DNA of 64,000 nt from an uncultured Cyclobacteriaceae bacterium (GCA_905479015.1 CAJQKV010000007.1:124001-188000), one strand, 5' to 3'; numbered from the stretch's first letter, positions 18,584-26,853 are shown. Numbers and translations: made by a program. The notes: a model not told the origin generated them from the sequence alone.

Positions 18584-19656
18584 CTAGGCACCGTACGATA
18601 TAAAACCACTCCTACCAGACCGAAAATTATGTTGGGCATCCATACTGCTAAAAAAGGACTGTTAAATGTGTTGGCCTCGGCTAAAGCCCTGGAAAGCATG
18701 AAAGCAATCACAAATAAAAAGGCTATTAAAAATCCCAATGCAATCTGAACACCCGTCCCTTGCCTTGATTTTTTTGAAGAGACGATGATGCCGATGAAGG
18801 TCAGAATGATCACTGAAAAGGGAGACATGAATCTAATGTACTTTTCAATTTTATAGATATCTACATCGGCTGACCCTCTTAAGGTCTGTTGATCAATATG
18901 GTCATTCAATTCACTCATGGTTAAAGTCTCCCACAATCTCTCTTGATTCTCAAAATCAACGGGTGATACGTTCAATACGGTGTCCATAGCATCTCCACTA
19001 TAGATCATTTCCTCCGCCTCATTAAAGACGCGCCTATTCCATCTATTCAGCCTCCATTTATGACCTGCCGTATCCCATTTCATGGTGCGCGCATAAAGCT
19101 TTTCATTCAAAATACCATTTTCGATCTGTTCTAAGGTGATATTATAACCTACATTGCCTTGATTGTTATATCGATCCATATAAATATAAAGGTCTGGAGC
19201 CACCCGAATATGAATGTTTCGATCATTGAAATAAAACGCCTTTTTTACATATTGTAGTTCAAAAGCAATTCTGAATTTATTGGTCTCAGGAATGAGATAG
19301 GAATTTGCTAGAAAACTTACGAATCCAATCAGTACAGCACCCATAAAATAGGGTAGCATGAATCTTTTAAAACTGACCCCACTTGCCAATATCGCAATTA
19401 TTTCTGTTTTTGCCGCTAACTTTGCGGTGACGAATACGGTAGCTATAAAGACGATAATAGGTGTCAAAAAGCTGGCCATATAAGGTATGTAGGTCAAGAA
19501 GTAATGTAAAATTTCTTCGCTGGCTACGTCATTTTTAATGAAATTGTCGTTCTTCTCCGTAAAATCAATAATGACAATGATGAAAATCAAGATGGACATC
19601 ACAAAGATGAAAGCTCCTAAAAATTTTTTAAGAATGTAGACATCAAGTTTTTTCAT
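18580..19656 (-). CDS. LptF/LptG family LPS export permease (YjgP/YjgQ)
   Basis: 358 residues. The N-terminus MKKLDVYILKKFLGAFIFVM is the standard start of LptF/LptG subunits, with six predicted transmembrane helices (three before and three after a periplasmic jellyroll domain at about 130-260). These permeases extract LPS from the inner membrane and pass it to LptC/LptA. Which of LptF or LptG it is cannot be decided. It sits 7 nt after tgt and overlaps the EamA gene by 4 nt. Confidence 0.87.
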   Translation of the reverse strand: MKKLDVYILKKFLGAFIFVMSILIFIIVIIDFTEKNDNFIKNDVASEEILHYFLTYIPYMASFLTPIIVFIATVFVTAKLAAKTEIIAILASGVSFKRFMLPYFMGAVLIGFVSFLANSYLIPETNKFRIAFELQYVKKAFYFNDRNIHIRVAPDLYIYMDRYNNQGNVGYNITLEQIENGILNEKLYARTMKWDTAGHKWRLNRWNRRVFNEAEEMIYSGDAMDTVLNVSPVDFENQERLWETLTMSELNDHIDQQTLRGSADVDIYKIEKYIRFMSPFSVIILTFIGIIVSSKKSRQGTGVQIALGFLIAFLFVIAFMLSRALAEANTFNSPFLAVWMPNIIFGLVGVVLYRTVPR

Positions 19657-19663
19657 AACATGA

Positions 19664-20794
19664 TCACAACCTATTGGCTAATTTTTGCACCATTCTATTT
19701 TTCCATAAACTAAAGTCTCCTTGGATGATGTGCTTTCTGGCTGATTTAACTAACCACAAATAAAAACTAAGATTATGAATACTTGATATTTGAGCACCTA
19801 AAATCTCATTACTGATAATTAAATGCCGCAAATAAGCTTTGGAGTGTAGGGTATCTAGGTATCCCCCCAAATTGATATCAATAGGTGAAAAATCATTTTT
19901 CCACTTCTCATTTCGAATATTGATGATCCCCTCGGAAGTAAACAGCATCCCATTTCTCGCATTTCTTGTCGGCATAACACAATCAAACATGTCTACTCCC
20001 AACGCAATGCATTCCAAAATATTGACTGGAGTGCCCACACCCATCAAATAACGTGGTTTATCTTTGGGTAAAATGCTGCACACAAGCGCTGTACTTTCAT
20101 ACATCATTTCATGTGGCTCGCCTACCGATAATCCCCCAATAGCATTGCCATCTTGATTTTGTTCGGCAATAAATTCTGCGGACTGCTTGCGCAGGTCATG
20201 ATACGTGCTTCCTTGCACAATAGGAAAGAATGTTTGATCAAAACCATGCAGTGGATCCGTTTGATCAAAACGATGGACACATCTTTTCAGCCATCTATGG
20301 GTCATATGCATAGAGTTTTCTGCATATTCTTTTGAACAGGGGTATGGCGTACATTCATCAAAGGCCATGACAATGTCAGCACCAATCTTCCGCTGGATAT
20401 CAATGACATGTTCGGGTGAAAAGTCATGATATGATCCGTCTATGTGAGATTGAAATCGAACCCCCTCTTCTTTTATTTTTCGATTAGCTCCCAAAGAGTA
20501 TACTTGATAGCCCCCGCTGTCGGTTAAAATAGGATGCTCCCAGCCCATGAATTTATGTAAGCCTCCCGCTCCTTGAATGATGTCCATACCCGGCCTCAAA
20601 TACAAATGGTACGTGTTTCCTAAAATAATCTGTGCTTCGATATCAGTCTCAAGCTCGCGGTGATGGACCGCTTTAACCGTTCCCGCTGTACCAACAGGCA
20701 TGAAAATGGGTGTTTCGATGGGACCATGTGCCGTCGTTAAAACGCCCGCCCTCGCATCACTTTTCGTGTCTGTATTTAAAAGATTAAATTTCAT
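19664..20794 (-). CDS. tgt: tRNA-guanine transglycosylase
   Basis: 376 residues. It exchanges G34 for preQ1 in tRNAs with GUN anticodons (queuosine pathway). The TIM-barrel active site is visible: LTDSGGYQVYSL (general acid/base Asp), DECTPYPCSKEYAENSM, and the nucleophile Asp in GVDMFDCVMPTRNARNG. The zinc motif CxCxxC expected before the conserved AYLRHL segment is missing: the sequence there reads INLGGYLDTLHSKAYLRHL. The final His of the zinc site (SIHNLSFYLWL) remains. It is first of the tgt - LptF/G - EamA run. Confidence 0.93.
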   Translation of the reverse strand: MKFNLLNTDTKSDARAGVLTTAHGPIETPIFMPVGTAGTVKAVHHRELETDIEAQIILGNTYHLYLRPGMDIIQGAGGLHKFMGWEHPILTDSGGYQVYSLGANRKIKEEGVRFQSHIDGSYHDFSPEHVIDIQRKIGADIVMAFDECTPYPCSKEYAENSMHMTHRWLKRCVHRFDQTDPLHGFDQTFFPIVQGSTYHDLRKQSAEFIAEQNQDGNAIGGLSVGEPHEMMYESTALVCSILPKDKPRYLMGVGTPVNILECIALGVDMFDCVMPTRNARNGMLFTSEGIINIRNEKWKNDFSPIDINLGGYLDTLHSKAYLRHLIISNEILGAQISSIHNLSFYLWLVKSARKHIIQGDFSLWKNRMVQKLANRL

Positions 20795-20802
20795 AAAGAA
20801 TG

Positions 20803-20810
20803 CAAAAATA
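20803..20810 (-). promoter_or_regulatory. -7 promoter element of tgt
   Basis: Minus strand reads TATTTTTG (TAnnTTTG consensus) only 8 nt upstream of the annotated ATG at 20794, which would give an almost leaderless message or imply a slightly downstream true start. No -33 box was identified. Confidence 0.4.
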
Positions 20811-21068
20811 CGCTTTTGATCGAAAGAAAATCCTATAAAATTTGTTATTCCCTCAATAAAAAATTCCTAAGATGAATGTCTTCCGCTTACCTGAATCTAT
20901 AATATAGAATGACTTTCAAACTAAGAAAGAGAAATATCTTAATGGGACCCAGCGTTGTAGGCTACTATAAGTACAACATGTCACAGTAGTTATTAATTAT
21001 CTGTTTTAAAAAGGTCTCTTTTTTAAATGGGCTTCATCTCAAAGGTCAGTTAGATCTCTTTAACCTAT

Positions 21069-21236
21069 TTATTGCATTGACGATCCTTCTAACATGAGCA
21101 TTTTTATTAACTCATCAATTTCTTTAACTTCCCTTTCAAGGGTATAACTTTTACTCGCAACTTCCCGCGCATCACGGCTCATCTTGTCAATGGCTAAGTC
21201 ATTATTAAGAAGCCAAGGCAAAAACATCAATGGCAT
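21069..21236 (-). CDS. Possible small membrane-anchored protein
   Basis: 55 residues from the ATG at 21236 (a TTG at 21266 would extend it by ten hydrophobic residues). A short hydrophobic N-terminus (MPLMFLPWLL) is followed by a charged, helical, probably coiled-coil tail (REVKEIDELIKMLM). I recognise no family. Its reality is supported by a good promoter just upstream: -33 ATTG and -7 TATATTTG with 20-nt spacing on the minus strand. It stands alone in an otherwise empty 846-nt gap between tgt and rsmG. Confidence 0.35.
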   Translation of the reverse strand: MPLMFLPWLLNNDLAIDKMSRDAREVASKSYTLEREVKEIDELIKMLMLEGSSMQ

Positions 21237-21282
21237 TATAAAAGACAACCAAAACTTCAAGAGCAAATCTTTTTCAAGTAGT

Positions 21283-21314
21283 CAAATATAAACTGCTAAA
21301 ATGTTGAATCCAAT
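21283..21314 (-). promoter_or_regulatory. Bacteroidota-type promoter before the small ORF
   Basis: On the minus strand, ATTG (21314-21311) and TATATTTG (21290-21283, exact TAnnTTTG) are separated by 20 nt, the canonical spacing of the Bacteroidota -33/-7 promoter. Predicted start of transcription is near 21277. Confidence 0.5.
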
Positions 21315-21640
21315 GAATATTTACTACTCTCAAATCGCAAATCAACAAGGTAAATAAAAGGACACAAATTGAAAAACTTTTCTGCGATCGTTCATATCAC
21401 AGAAAAATAAGATCTCTGAGACTTTATTTATTCAAAATATCATAAATCACAACAAAGGAATGGTAAGGCTATTGGTGATACTTGAGCATTAAATCTCAAC
21501 TTGTTTGTGATTATTTTATGGCCTATATTCGCTCAATTCAGCCTTTTTTATTCGTGGGTCATCGATTAAATATGATAAAAAAATTCATATTTAAATCGCT
21601 CCGTTTTCCTTTAAAGTCATGCTAAAACAGAAAAATTGAT
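21315..21640. other. Intergenic region before rsmG
   Basis: About 330 nt of AT-rich sequence with no convincing gene, hairpin or repeat. It must hold the rsmG promoter, but I could not place it confidently. Confidence 0.4.
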
Positions 21641-22267
21641 TTGAATGCCGCCCTGATAAAACATTACTTCCCTGAGTTGAGTAAGTCCCAAGAAGAACAA
21701 TTCATACAGCTACAAGATTTATATGAGTTTTGGAACAAACAAATAAATGTCATTTCTAGAAAAGATATTCAAGAACTCTATATCAGACATGTTTTGCACA
21801 GTTTGGCCATCGCTAAGTTCATTCAATTCAAACCAAAAACAAGCATTCTTGATATCGGTACAGGGGGTGGATTTCCGGGCATCCCGCTGGCGCTACTGTT
21901 CCCTAAGTCTACCTTTCATCTGGTCGATTCAATGGCCAAAAAAATCAAAGTAGTGAAAGCAATTAGTGCTGAATTAGAATTAGTAAATGTCACCAGTGAA
22001 GCTGCTCGCGCAGAAAAAATAACCGGTGAATTTGATTTTATCGTCAGCCGAGCCGTTGCTCCGGCACGAAAAATATGGCAATGGACACATCAAAAAATAA
22101 AAATTAGCACCTCTGCTGAAAATGCCAATGGTATCATTGCCCTAAAAGGAGGTGATCTAGAGATTGAAATGAAAGCCCTCAATAAATCTCATCAGGAAAT
22201 AAACATAAGAAATTATTTTGACGAACCTTTTTTTGAGACCAAAAAAATAATTTATATTCCCTTATGA
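21641..22267 (+). CDS. rsmG: 16S rRNA (guanine527-N7)-methyltransferase RsmG (GidB)
   Basis: 208 residues. Methylates N7 of G527 of 16S rRNA with SAM. Recognised by the N-terminal helix KHYFPELSKSQEEQF, the WNKQINVISRKD segment, the SAM loop DIGTGGGFPGIPL and DFIVSRAVAP. The reading frame opens with TTG at 21641 (MNAALIKHYF); an in-frame stop lies at 21623-21625 and no ATG exists between it and the conserved helix, so TTG (or ATT at 21635) must initiate. The stop overlaps the ATG of the next gene (ATGA). Confidence 0.93.
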   Translation: MNAALIKHYFPELSKSQEEQFIQLQDLYEFWNKQINVISRKDIQELYIRHVLHSLAIAKFIQFKPKTSILDIGTGGGFPGIPLALLFPKSTFHLVDSMAKKIKVVKAISAELELVNVTSEAARAEKITGEFDFIVSRAVAPARKIWQWTHQKIKISTSAENANGIIALKGGDLEIEMKALNKSHQEINIRNYFDEPFFETKKIIYIPL

Positions 22268-23664
22268 ATGCCAAGGAATTCAGGAAGCATGGACATCAAG
22301 TAATTGATTGGGTCGCCGATTACTTAGAGAACATCGAGCAATATCCTGTAAAATCACAAGTCAATCCAGGTGATATTGCTGCTACCCTACCCAGACTTCC
22401 TCCGGAACAAGGAGAACCTTTTGAACAACTCCTTTCAGATGTAGAAGAGAAAATATTACCTGGCATCACCCATTGGCAACATCCTAATTTCCATGCTTAC
22501 TTCAATGCTAATGGAAGTTATGCTTCCATACTGGCAGAATTGATTACGGCTGCTATTGGAGCCCAATGTATGATCTGGGAGACTTCTCCAGCTGCAGCGG
22601 AACTAGAGGAACGCGTCATGGAATGGCTGATAAACATGACCGGTCTGCCCCAAAATTGGGATGGGGTCATTCAAGACACTGCGAGCACAGGTACTCTGGT
22701 CTCTATACTTACGGCCAGAGAAAAAATCACCCGCTTCAACATCAATAATCATGGGTTTTCTAATGAGAAACTAAGGATTTATTGTTCCGCTCAGACCCAT
22801 AGCTCGATAGATAAATCAGTAAAAATTGCGGGTATTGGGTTAGATAACTTAGTGAAAATTCCTGTAGATGATCAAATGGCGCTTTTGCCCCATTTATTGG
22901 AAGAAGCTATTAAATCCGATTTAGCATTGGGTAAAATTCCCTGTTGCATCATTACCACACTGGGTACAACAGGTACTACAGCAATGGATCCACTAGAAGC
23001 CATTGCCGATATTGCCATTAAATATAATGTCTGGCATCATGTTGATGCGGCTTATGCAGGAGCCGCCTTTGTTCTTCCCGAATACAGACATTTTCTAAAA
23101 GGAATAGAAAAAGCAGATACTTATCTTTTTAATCCTCACAAATGGATGTTTACCAATTTTGATTGTACCGCTTATTTTGTCAAAGACAAAGAAGCCTTAA
23201 TTCAAACCTTTGAAATACTTCCTGAATATCTAAAAACAAACACAAGAGGGAAAGTAAATGATTACAGAGATTGGGGCATACCGCTTGGACGCAGGTTCAG
23301 AGCATTGAAGTTATGGTTTGTGATCCGAGAATACGGTGTTTCAGGCATCAAAATCAAAATCAAGGAACATATTGCGCTTGCCGCGTGGCTCGAACAACAA
23401 ATAATGAATCACCCTGACTTTGAAATGGTCGTGGGCAGAGTCATGAGTTTGGTCGTATTTAGATGTGTTAAATACGCTGATTTGGAAAAGAATAATGCCC
23501 TAAACGCTCACATTTTAACCGCCGTCAATGCGTCTGGCCAAGCCTATATTACCCATACGAAGGTAAATAGTCAATACGTGCTTCGTGTAGTTACCGGTCA
23601 GACCCATATTCAGAAGCATCATGTTGAAAAGCTGTGGAAGCTGATTCAGCAAGCTGCTCAATAA
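22264..23664 (+). CDS. PLP-dependent aromatic amino acid/tyrosine-type decarboxylase
   Basis: 466 residues of the group II decarboxylase family (aromatic-L-amino-acid decarboxylase-like, DDC/TDC). The internal PLP lysine is in NPHKWMFTNFDC; the cofactor-binding aspartate and following alanine are in HHVDAAYAGAAF; the N-terminal region WQHPNFHAYF and the AIGAQCMIWETSPAAAELE segment are typical. It would release CO2 from an aromatic amino acid to give an amine; the specific substrate (Tyr, Trp, DOPA, Phe) is not decidable here. It is translationally coupled to rsmG (ATGA). Confidence 0.88.
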   Translation: MNAKEFRKHGHQVIDWVADYLENIEQYPVKSQVNPGDIAATLPRLPPEQGEPFEQLLSDVEEKILPGITHWQHPNFHAYFNANGSYASILAELITAAIGAQCMIWETSPAAAELEERVMEWLINMTGLPQNWDGVIQDTASTGTLVSILTAREKITRFNINNHGFSNEKLRIYCSAQTHSSIDKSVKIAGIGLDNLVKIPVDDQMALLPHLLEEAIKSDLALGKIPCCIITTLGTTGTTAMDPLEAIADIAIKYNVWHHVDAAYAGAAFVLPEYRHFLKGIEKADTYLFNPHKWMFTNFDCTAYFVKDKEALIQTFEILPEYLKTNTRGKVNDYRDWGIPLGRRFRALKLWFVIREYGVSGIKIKIKEHIALAAWLEQQIMNHPDFEMVVGRVMSLVVFRCVKYADLEKNNALNAHILTAVNASGQAYITHTKVNSQYVLRVVTGQTHIQKHHVEKLWKLIQQAAQ

Positions 23665-23735
23665 TATAGCGCTATTTGCCCCTAAAATATCTCCAGGAAT
23701 AAGTCTAGATCTTAGTAAAAAAAATAGTAATGCAA

Positions 23736-23755
23736 CATTCATGGAACCATGAATG
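23736..23755. repeat. 20-bp imperfect palindrome downstream of the decarboxylase gene
   Basis: CATTCATGG and CCATGAATG are 9-bp inverted arms separated by AA. There is no U-tract directly after it, so a terminator is unlikely on the plus strand; a poly-T run about 10 nt further on the minus strand leaves a weak possibility there. It may be a protein-binding site. Confidence 0.35.
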
Positions 23756-24104
23756 AGACCAAAGAATATAATTCAAGGAAAACCTCCAACTAATGATGGT
23801 AGTCTTGGCGAAATCAAATGTTTTGTAAGACCTATTTTAAAAGCTTCATCATTCCTTAAACGGCAACTGATTTCCTAAGCAAATAATAAAATAAATCTTG
23901 TCCCCCTTTATGACTGAGGGACCAAGGTGGTATAACGAACAAATCAGATGTCTCTCTTCACATAAAGCTTATGTTTCCTTACTTCATTAGAACGACAGAT
24001 GATCACAGTTTTATCATCTCAAATGATCCGATGCCCTAATTCATTGACAAAGCAGTAACAAATAAAAAAATACAAAAAAACAAAATGATATTATTAATTA
24101 AATG

Positions 24105-24148
24105 TGTAACAAGTGTTACATTCATTCTTTATTGAATTATTAAAATTG
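24105..24148 (+). promoter_or_regulatory. Promoter with FNR-geometry palindrome, small-RNA unit 1
   Basis: The palindrome TGTAAC-AAGT-GTTACA (24105-24120) overlaps the expected -33 position, and 21 nt after its TTAC comes TAAAATTG (24141-24148), one mismatch from TAnnTTTG. Two 5-bp GTAAC half-sites around 4 nt have the geometry of Crp/Fnr-family operators. The same arrangement, with identical spacing, recurs 215 nt downstream. Confidence 0.5.
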
Positions 24149-24151
24149 TAA

Positions 24152-24210
24152 TGATTTATGGTTGGTAAGGGGTTCTTTTTAAGTTTTTAACTTAGGGAAC
24201 CCTTTTTTTT
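24152..24210 (+). ncRNA. Putative small RNA, unit 1 (tandem pair)
   Basis: A predicted transcript of about 60 nt beginning near 24152 and ending at a strong intrinsic terminator: GGGTTC (24170-24175) pairs with GAACCC (24197-24202), with an inner AAGTT/AACTT hairpin, followed by eight T. The 5' part contains TTTATGGTTGGTAAGG. Almost the same sequence occurs in unit 2, while the DNA between the units is unrelated. A 10-codon ATG frame runs into the terminator stem and differs between copies, so RNA function is more likely than a peptide. I do not recognise a named RNA family. Confidence 0.5.
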
Positions 24211-24320
24211 GTGATAATTATAATTAAACGGTCTAACCTGCCGGTAATGGTCTTTATTGATCTCATAGTCAAACAGGATACATCATCTCAATTTTCAATC
24301 TTTTACTAATTAATTATCCG

Positions 24321-24363
24321 GTAACAAATGTTACATAGTATTTATTTTACTGAAATACATTTG
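24321..24363 (+). promoter_or_regulatory. Promoter with FNR-geometry palindrome, small-RNA unit 2
   Basis: GTAAC-AAAT-GTTAC (24321-24334) overlaps the -33 position; 21 nt after its TTAC lies TACATTTG (24356-24363), an exact TAnnTTTG. The centre-to--7 distance is identical to unit 1. Confidence 0.55.
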
Positions 24364-24366
24364 TAA

Positions 24367-24423
24367 GGATTTATGGTTGGTAAAAGGGTTCTTTTAAGTT
24401 TATACTTGGAGAGCCCTTTTTTT
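24367..24423 (+). ncRNA. Putative small RNA, unit 2 (tandem pair)
   Basis: A predicted transcript of about 57 nt starting near 24367, with GATTTATGGTTGGTAA identical to unit 1 followed by a terminator in which AGGGTTC (24385-24391) pairs with GAGCCCT (24411-24417) through one U-G wobble, with an inner AAGT/ACTT hairpin, then a T-tract to 24423. The loop and 3' arm bases differ from unit 1 while pairing is kept, which argues for conserved RNA structure. Confidence 0.5.
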
Positions 24424-24567
24424 ATAGCTGACTAAGGCACTGGAGAATCACTCGATCATTAAATCAAAAATACTGATGAAACTTTCTCAAATAAGCATCT
24501 GCATCCTTATTCAAACTGAATCCCCAGACACTTGAACTAAAAAAAATATCGCTTTAGGAGATAAGAG

Positions 24568-25455
24568 TTATGGAAAGAGGTCCTTTCTTGCATAATGGCC
24601 GGTCACATCAAAATCCATTTTTGATTGAATGAGCAGGTCACTGGACAAGTTGGCATAAATAATCCCCCCCACATCCCATAAAGGATCGACCAATGGATTG
24701 CCTAAAGGATCAATCACAGTACTACCCCCTCTTGATAAGATATTGGGTAGTTGTTCTACTGCCTCCCCAGGTAAATCTAATGGGTAATCCTCACGAGCAA
24801 CAAACTGGTTGCAGCTGAGTACAAAACATCTCCCTTCCATAGCGATATGACGAATGGTATGTTGCCAACTGTCGCGATGATCCGCTGTCGGTGCCACATA
24901 AATTTCTATCGCTTGATCATAAAGACACATTCTCGCCTGCGGCATGTAATTCTCCCAACAAATCAGGCCTCCTATTTTACCAAGAGAAGTATCATAAACA
25001 AGTAAATCAGATCCATCACCCTCACCCCAAACAATACGTTCTGCAGCTGTTGGCTTAATTTTCCGATGCTTACCAATACATTTACCCTCAGGATCAAAAT
25101 ACAATAAGGTACAGTACAAAGTCCCCGACCGCACCCGCTCTGTCACACCAATACAACAGTAAATACCATTTTTCTTTACAATATTGGCCAAATCAAGAAA
25201 CGCTTGAGCGTTCAAATCTAGTGAACTATCGTGGTAGCGCTGCCACATGGCACGACCCATTTCAGACCTGCTCCCCACAACCGTACCAAAGGTAATACCC
25301 CTTGGATACGCCGAAATGAAGGCCTCTGGAAAAAGAACAAATTCAGCACCTTCGGATTTTGCTTGGCCAAGTAAGCCATCCACTTTCTCCAAAGTCCTGG
25401 ATAAATCAAAGAGTACAGGTGCCTCTTGTACGAGGGCCACACGAAGGTCTTTCAT
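24568..25455 (-). CDS. Carbon-nitrogen hydrolase, nitrilase type
   Basis: 295 residues of the nitrilase superfamily. The Glu-Lys-Cys catalytic triad is E44 (LFPEAF), K132 (KHRKIKPT) and C166 (GGLICWENYMP). The CWEN context is that of branch-1 nitrilases, which hydrolyse nitriles to carboxylic acids and ammonia, rather than amidases, and the overall sequence is nitrilase-like, though slightly shorter than many nitrilases. Cytosolic. It is a single gene bounded by the small-RNA pair and by tmRNA. Substrate unknown. Confidence 0.87.
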   Translation of the reverse strand: MKDLRVALVQEAPVLFDLSRTLEKVDGLLGQAKSEGAEFVLFPEAFISAYPRGITFGTVVGSRSEMGRAMWQRYHDSSLDLNAQAFLDLANIVKKNGIYCCIGVTERVRSGTLYCTLLYFDPEGKCIGKHRKIKPTAAERIVWGEGDGSDLLVYDTSLGKIGGLICWENYMPQARMCLYDQAIEIYVAPTADHRDSWQHTIRHIAMEGRCFVLSCNQFVAREDYPLDLPGEAVEQLPNILSRGGSTVIDPLGNPLVDPLWDVGGIIYANLSSDLLIQSKMDFDVTGHYARKDLFP

Positions 25456-25558
25456 AATTGCTGAGGTTAAGCAAACAATATAGTATGAAATTAAATGAAC
25501 CAGAGAATTTAAAAAAATATCATTTTATAATTTCATCAACTTATTGGATGGCAAAGCT

Positions 25559-25566
25559 TAATTTTG
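25559..25566 (+). promoter_or_regulatory. -7 promoter element of ssrA
   Basis: TAATTTTG matches TAnnTTTG exactly, 20 nt before the mature 5' end of tmRNA at 25587, leaving a short precursor leader. Confidence 0.5.
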
Positions 25567-25586
25567 CGTCTAGTTCATTGACTTAT

Positions 25587-25984
25587 GGGGCCGAATGGAA
25601 TCGACAGGAAGTGTGAATACTGTATTTGCGTGTCGGGTGATGAGTGTACATCCGTAATCAAAGCACTTAAATTTTAATTGGCGAAGATTCTTACGCCATG
25701 GCTGCTTAATTTAACTTTTTAGTTAAATACAGGTTTAAACGGTTGAGCGTCTAGCGATGTTCCCGGGCCACATCCTACCTTGCTTTCGCCTTTTGAGCGA
25801 GGAATTAGGGTGTCGTATAAAAGGCTAGCGCTGTGAGGTTACTAAGCAGTTGCGAAATTTAGTGACTGGCAGAAAAGGTAGGTTGTTATTTACCAGCCCT
25901 TCTGTAAGATCTAATAAATAACTACACATGTAGACGATGCAATGTTTCCTTAGCTGGACGCGGGTTCGAATCCCGCCGGCTCCA
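25587..25984 (+). ncRNA. ssrA: Transfer-messenger RNA (tmRNA)
   Basis: One-piece tmRNA of about 398 nt that rescues stalled ribosomes with SmpB. The tRNA-like domain is formed by 5' GGGGCCG and 3' CGGCTCC(A), a 7-bp acceptor stem with one G-U pair, and a T-arm GCGGGTTCGAATCCCGC. The 3' CCA is not encoded (ACAA follows). The internal reading frame at 25680-25709 encodes the degradation tag GEDSYAMAA and a TAA stop, a typical Bacteroidota tag ending in AMAA. Pseudoknot-rich sequence follows. An intrinsic terminator lies just downstream. Confidence 0.96.
25680..25709 (+). other. tmRNA tag reading frame (GEDSYAMAA)
   Basis: Resume codon GGC at 25680-25682, followed by GAA GAT TCT TAC GCC ATG GCT GCT and TAA. 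The non-polar AMAA end is the proteolysis signal read by ClpXP-type proteases in relatives. Confidence 0.85.
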
Positions 25985-25990
25985 CAAAAA

Positions 25991-26023
25991 AGCTCTAATA
26001 CTGATAGTATTGGGGCTTTTTTT
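25991..26023 (+). terminator. Intrinsic terminator of ssrA
   Basis: AGCTCTAATACT (25991-26002) pairs with AGTATTGGGGCT (26006-26017) over 12 bp including two G-U pairs, loop GAT, followed by seven or more T. Confidence 0.85.
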
Positions 26024-26423
26024 ATTCTATGGTACAAACATTTTGATTCCGGATTGATATTTCAAAGAACTCTTGGCTTTTAATATATGTCATATAGCTT
26101 AAACTCTTTTTATCAAAAATGATTAGCTATATGATTACATTTACATCCATATTAATAAGTTTATTTTGATTAATATCAACATTAATTGATTCAAGAAAGC
26201 TATTCTTAATCTGCTTTCACTGAGGGTCTAATTAATATTTCTGTCTAATCCTATCTTATTTGGTCAGCTAATTAAGATACTTTGTCAGCTTAATGACGCT
26301 TCATCACCTTAGCTAAATAAGCCTTTCCAAGAGCCTCATTTCTGAGGTTACAGAACTATTTTTTAAAATCACAAGTTATAGAAGTAGATAAACTAAAATT
26401 ATCATAAAAAAAGCATAACATTT
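26024..26423. other. Gene-free region after ssrA
   Basis: About 400 nt of very AT-rich DNA. I see no open frame of note, hairpin-terminator or repeat; the promoter for the small membrane-protein pair must lie near its right end. Confidence 0.4.
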
Positions 26424-26636
26424 ATGAAAAAAGCGATTGAATTTTGGGGAGTATACTATCCCGTCATTTTGGCATTTCTGTCATTCCTGTATTCTGTTAC
26501 CCTGTGGTTCATGGGAAATAAGTTAGAGGGAATATTTGTTGGGATTTGGGTGCCCTCTATACTTTCAGCTTCCATTGCCTTGAGGCAAAGAAGATCGGAT
26601 CATTCTAACCAAAAAAATATAAATGATGGAAACTGA
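26424..26636 (+). CDS. Small membrane protein (two TM helices)
   Basis: 70 residues with two hydrophobic helices (about 8-30 and 36-54: VILAFLSFLYSVTLWF and IFVGIWVPSILSASIAL) and a short charged tail. No family recognised with confidence. Its end overlaps the next small membrane gene by 14 nt, indicating translational coupling and a shared function, possibly as small subunits of a membrane complex whose larger partner is not encoded nearby. Confidence 0.6.
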   Translation: MKKAIEFWGVYYPVILAFLSFLYSVTLWFMGNKLEGIFVGIWVPSILSASIALRQRRSDHSNQKNINDGN

Positions 26637-26853
26637 AAATGTTATAATGTTCTCAATCGGTCTTACCATTTTTGTATTGTACATGGTTGGATATCTCTTC
26701 ATGGTTAAAAAAGCAAATGATTTGCAGAAAAGTAAGGTGAAAAATGATCCCGAACTTACTGCTCATTACAGAAGAGCGGATAATATTGATATGGATGGAA
26801 TTGGTAATTATGGACGGTTTCCAAGCGAAAAGCCAGGGAAAAAAAACAAATGA
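26623..26853 (+). CDS. Small membrane protein with one TM helix
   Basis: 76 residues (ATG at 26623 or the adjacent ATG at 26626). One transmembrane helix (about 8-29, IMFSIGLTIFVLYMVGYLFMV-like) and a hydrophilic C-terminal tail with HYRRADNIDMDGIGNYGRFP. Not recognised. It overlaps the preceding small membrane gene by 14 nt. Confidence 0.55.
   Translation: MMETENVIMFSIGLTIFVLYMVGYLFMVKKANDLQKSKVKNDPELTAHYRRADNIDMDGIGNYGRFPSEKPGKKNK

Noticed and set aside
24156-24192. Short ATG frame MVGKGFFLSF in small-RNA unit 1, with a longer version in unit 2
   Set aside because: Both frames run into the terminator hairpin, and their length and sequence diverge between copies while RNA pairing is kept.
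20795-24567. CRISPR array or satellite-type repeats in the gene-poor stretches
   Set aside because: Only two copies of one unit (24.1-24.4 kb) exist, each with its own promoter and terminator; there are no regularly spaced direct repeats.
25960-25984. Separate tRNA gene suggested by GGTTCGAATCC
   Set aside because: The T-arm and acceptor strand pair with the 5' end at 25587, so they belong to tmRNA. No other tRNA was found in the window.
25825-26037. Minus-strand 70-codon frame over tmRNA
   Set aside because: The region is the structured 3' half of tmRNA plus its terminator; the peptide comes from rRNA/tRNA-like sequence.
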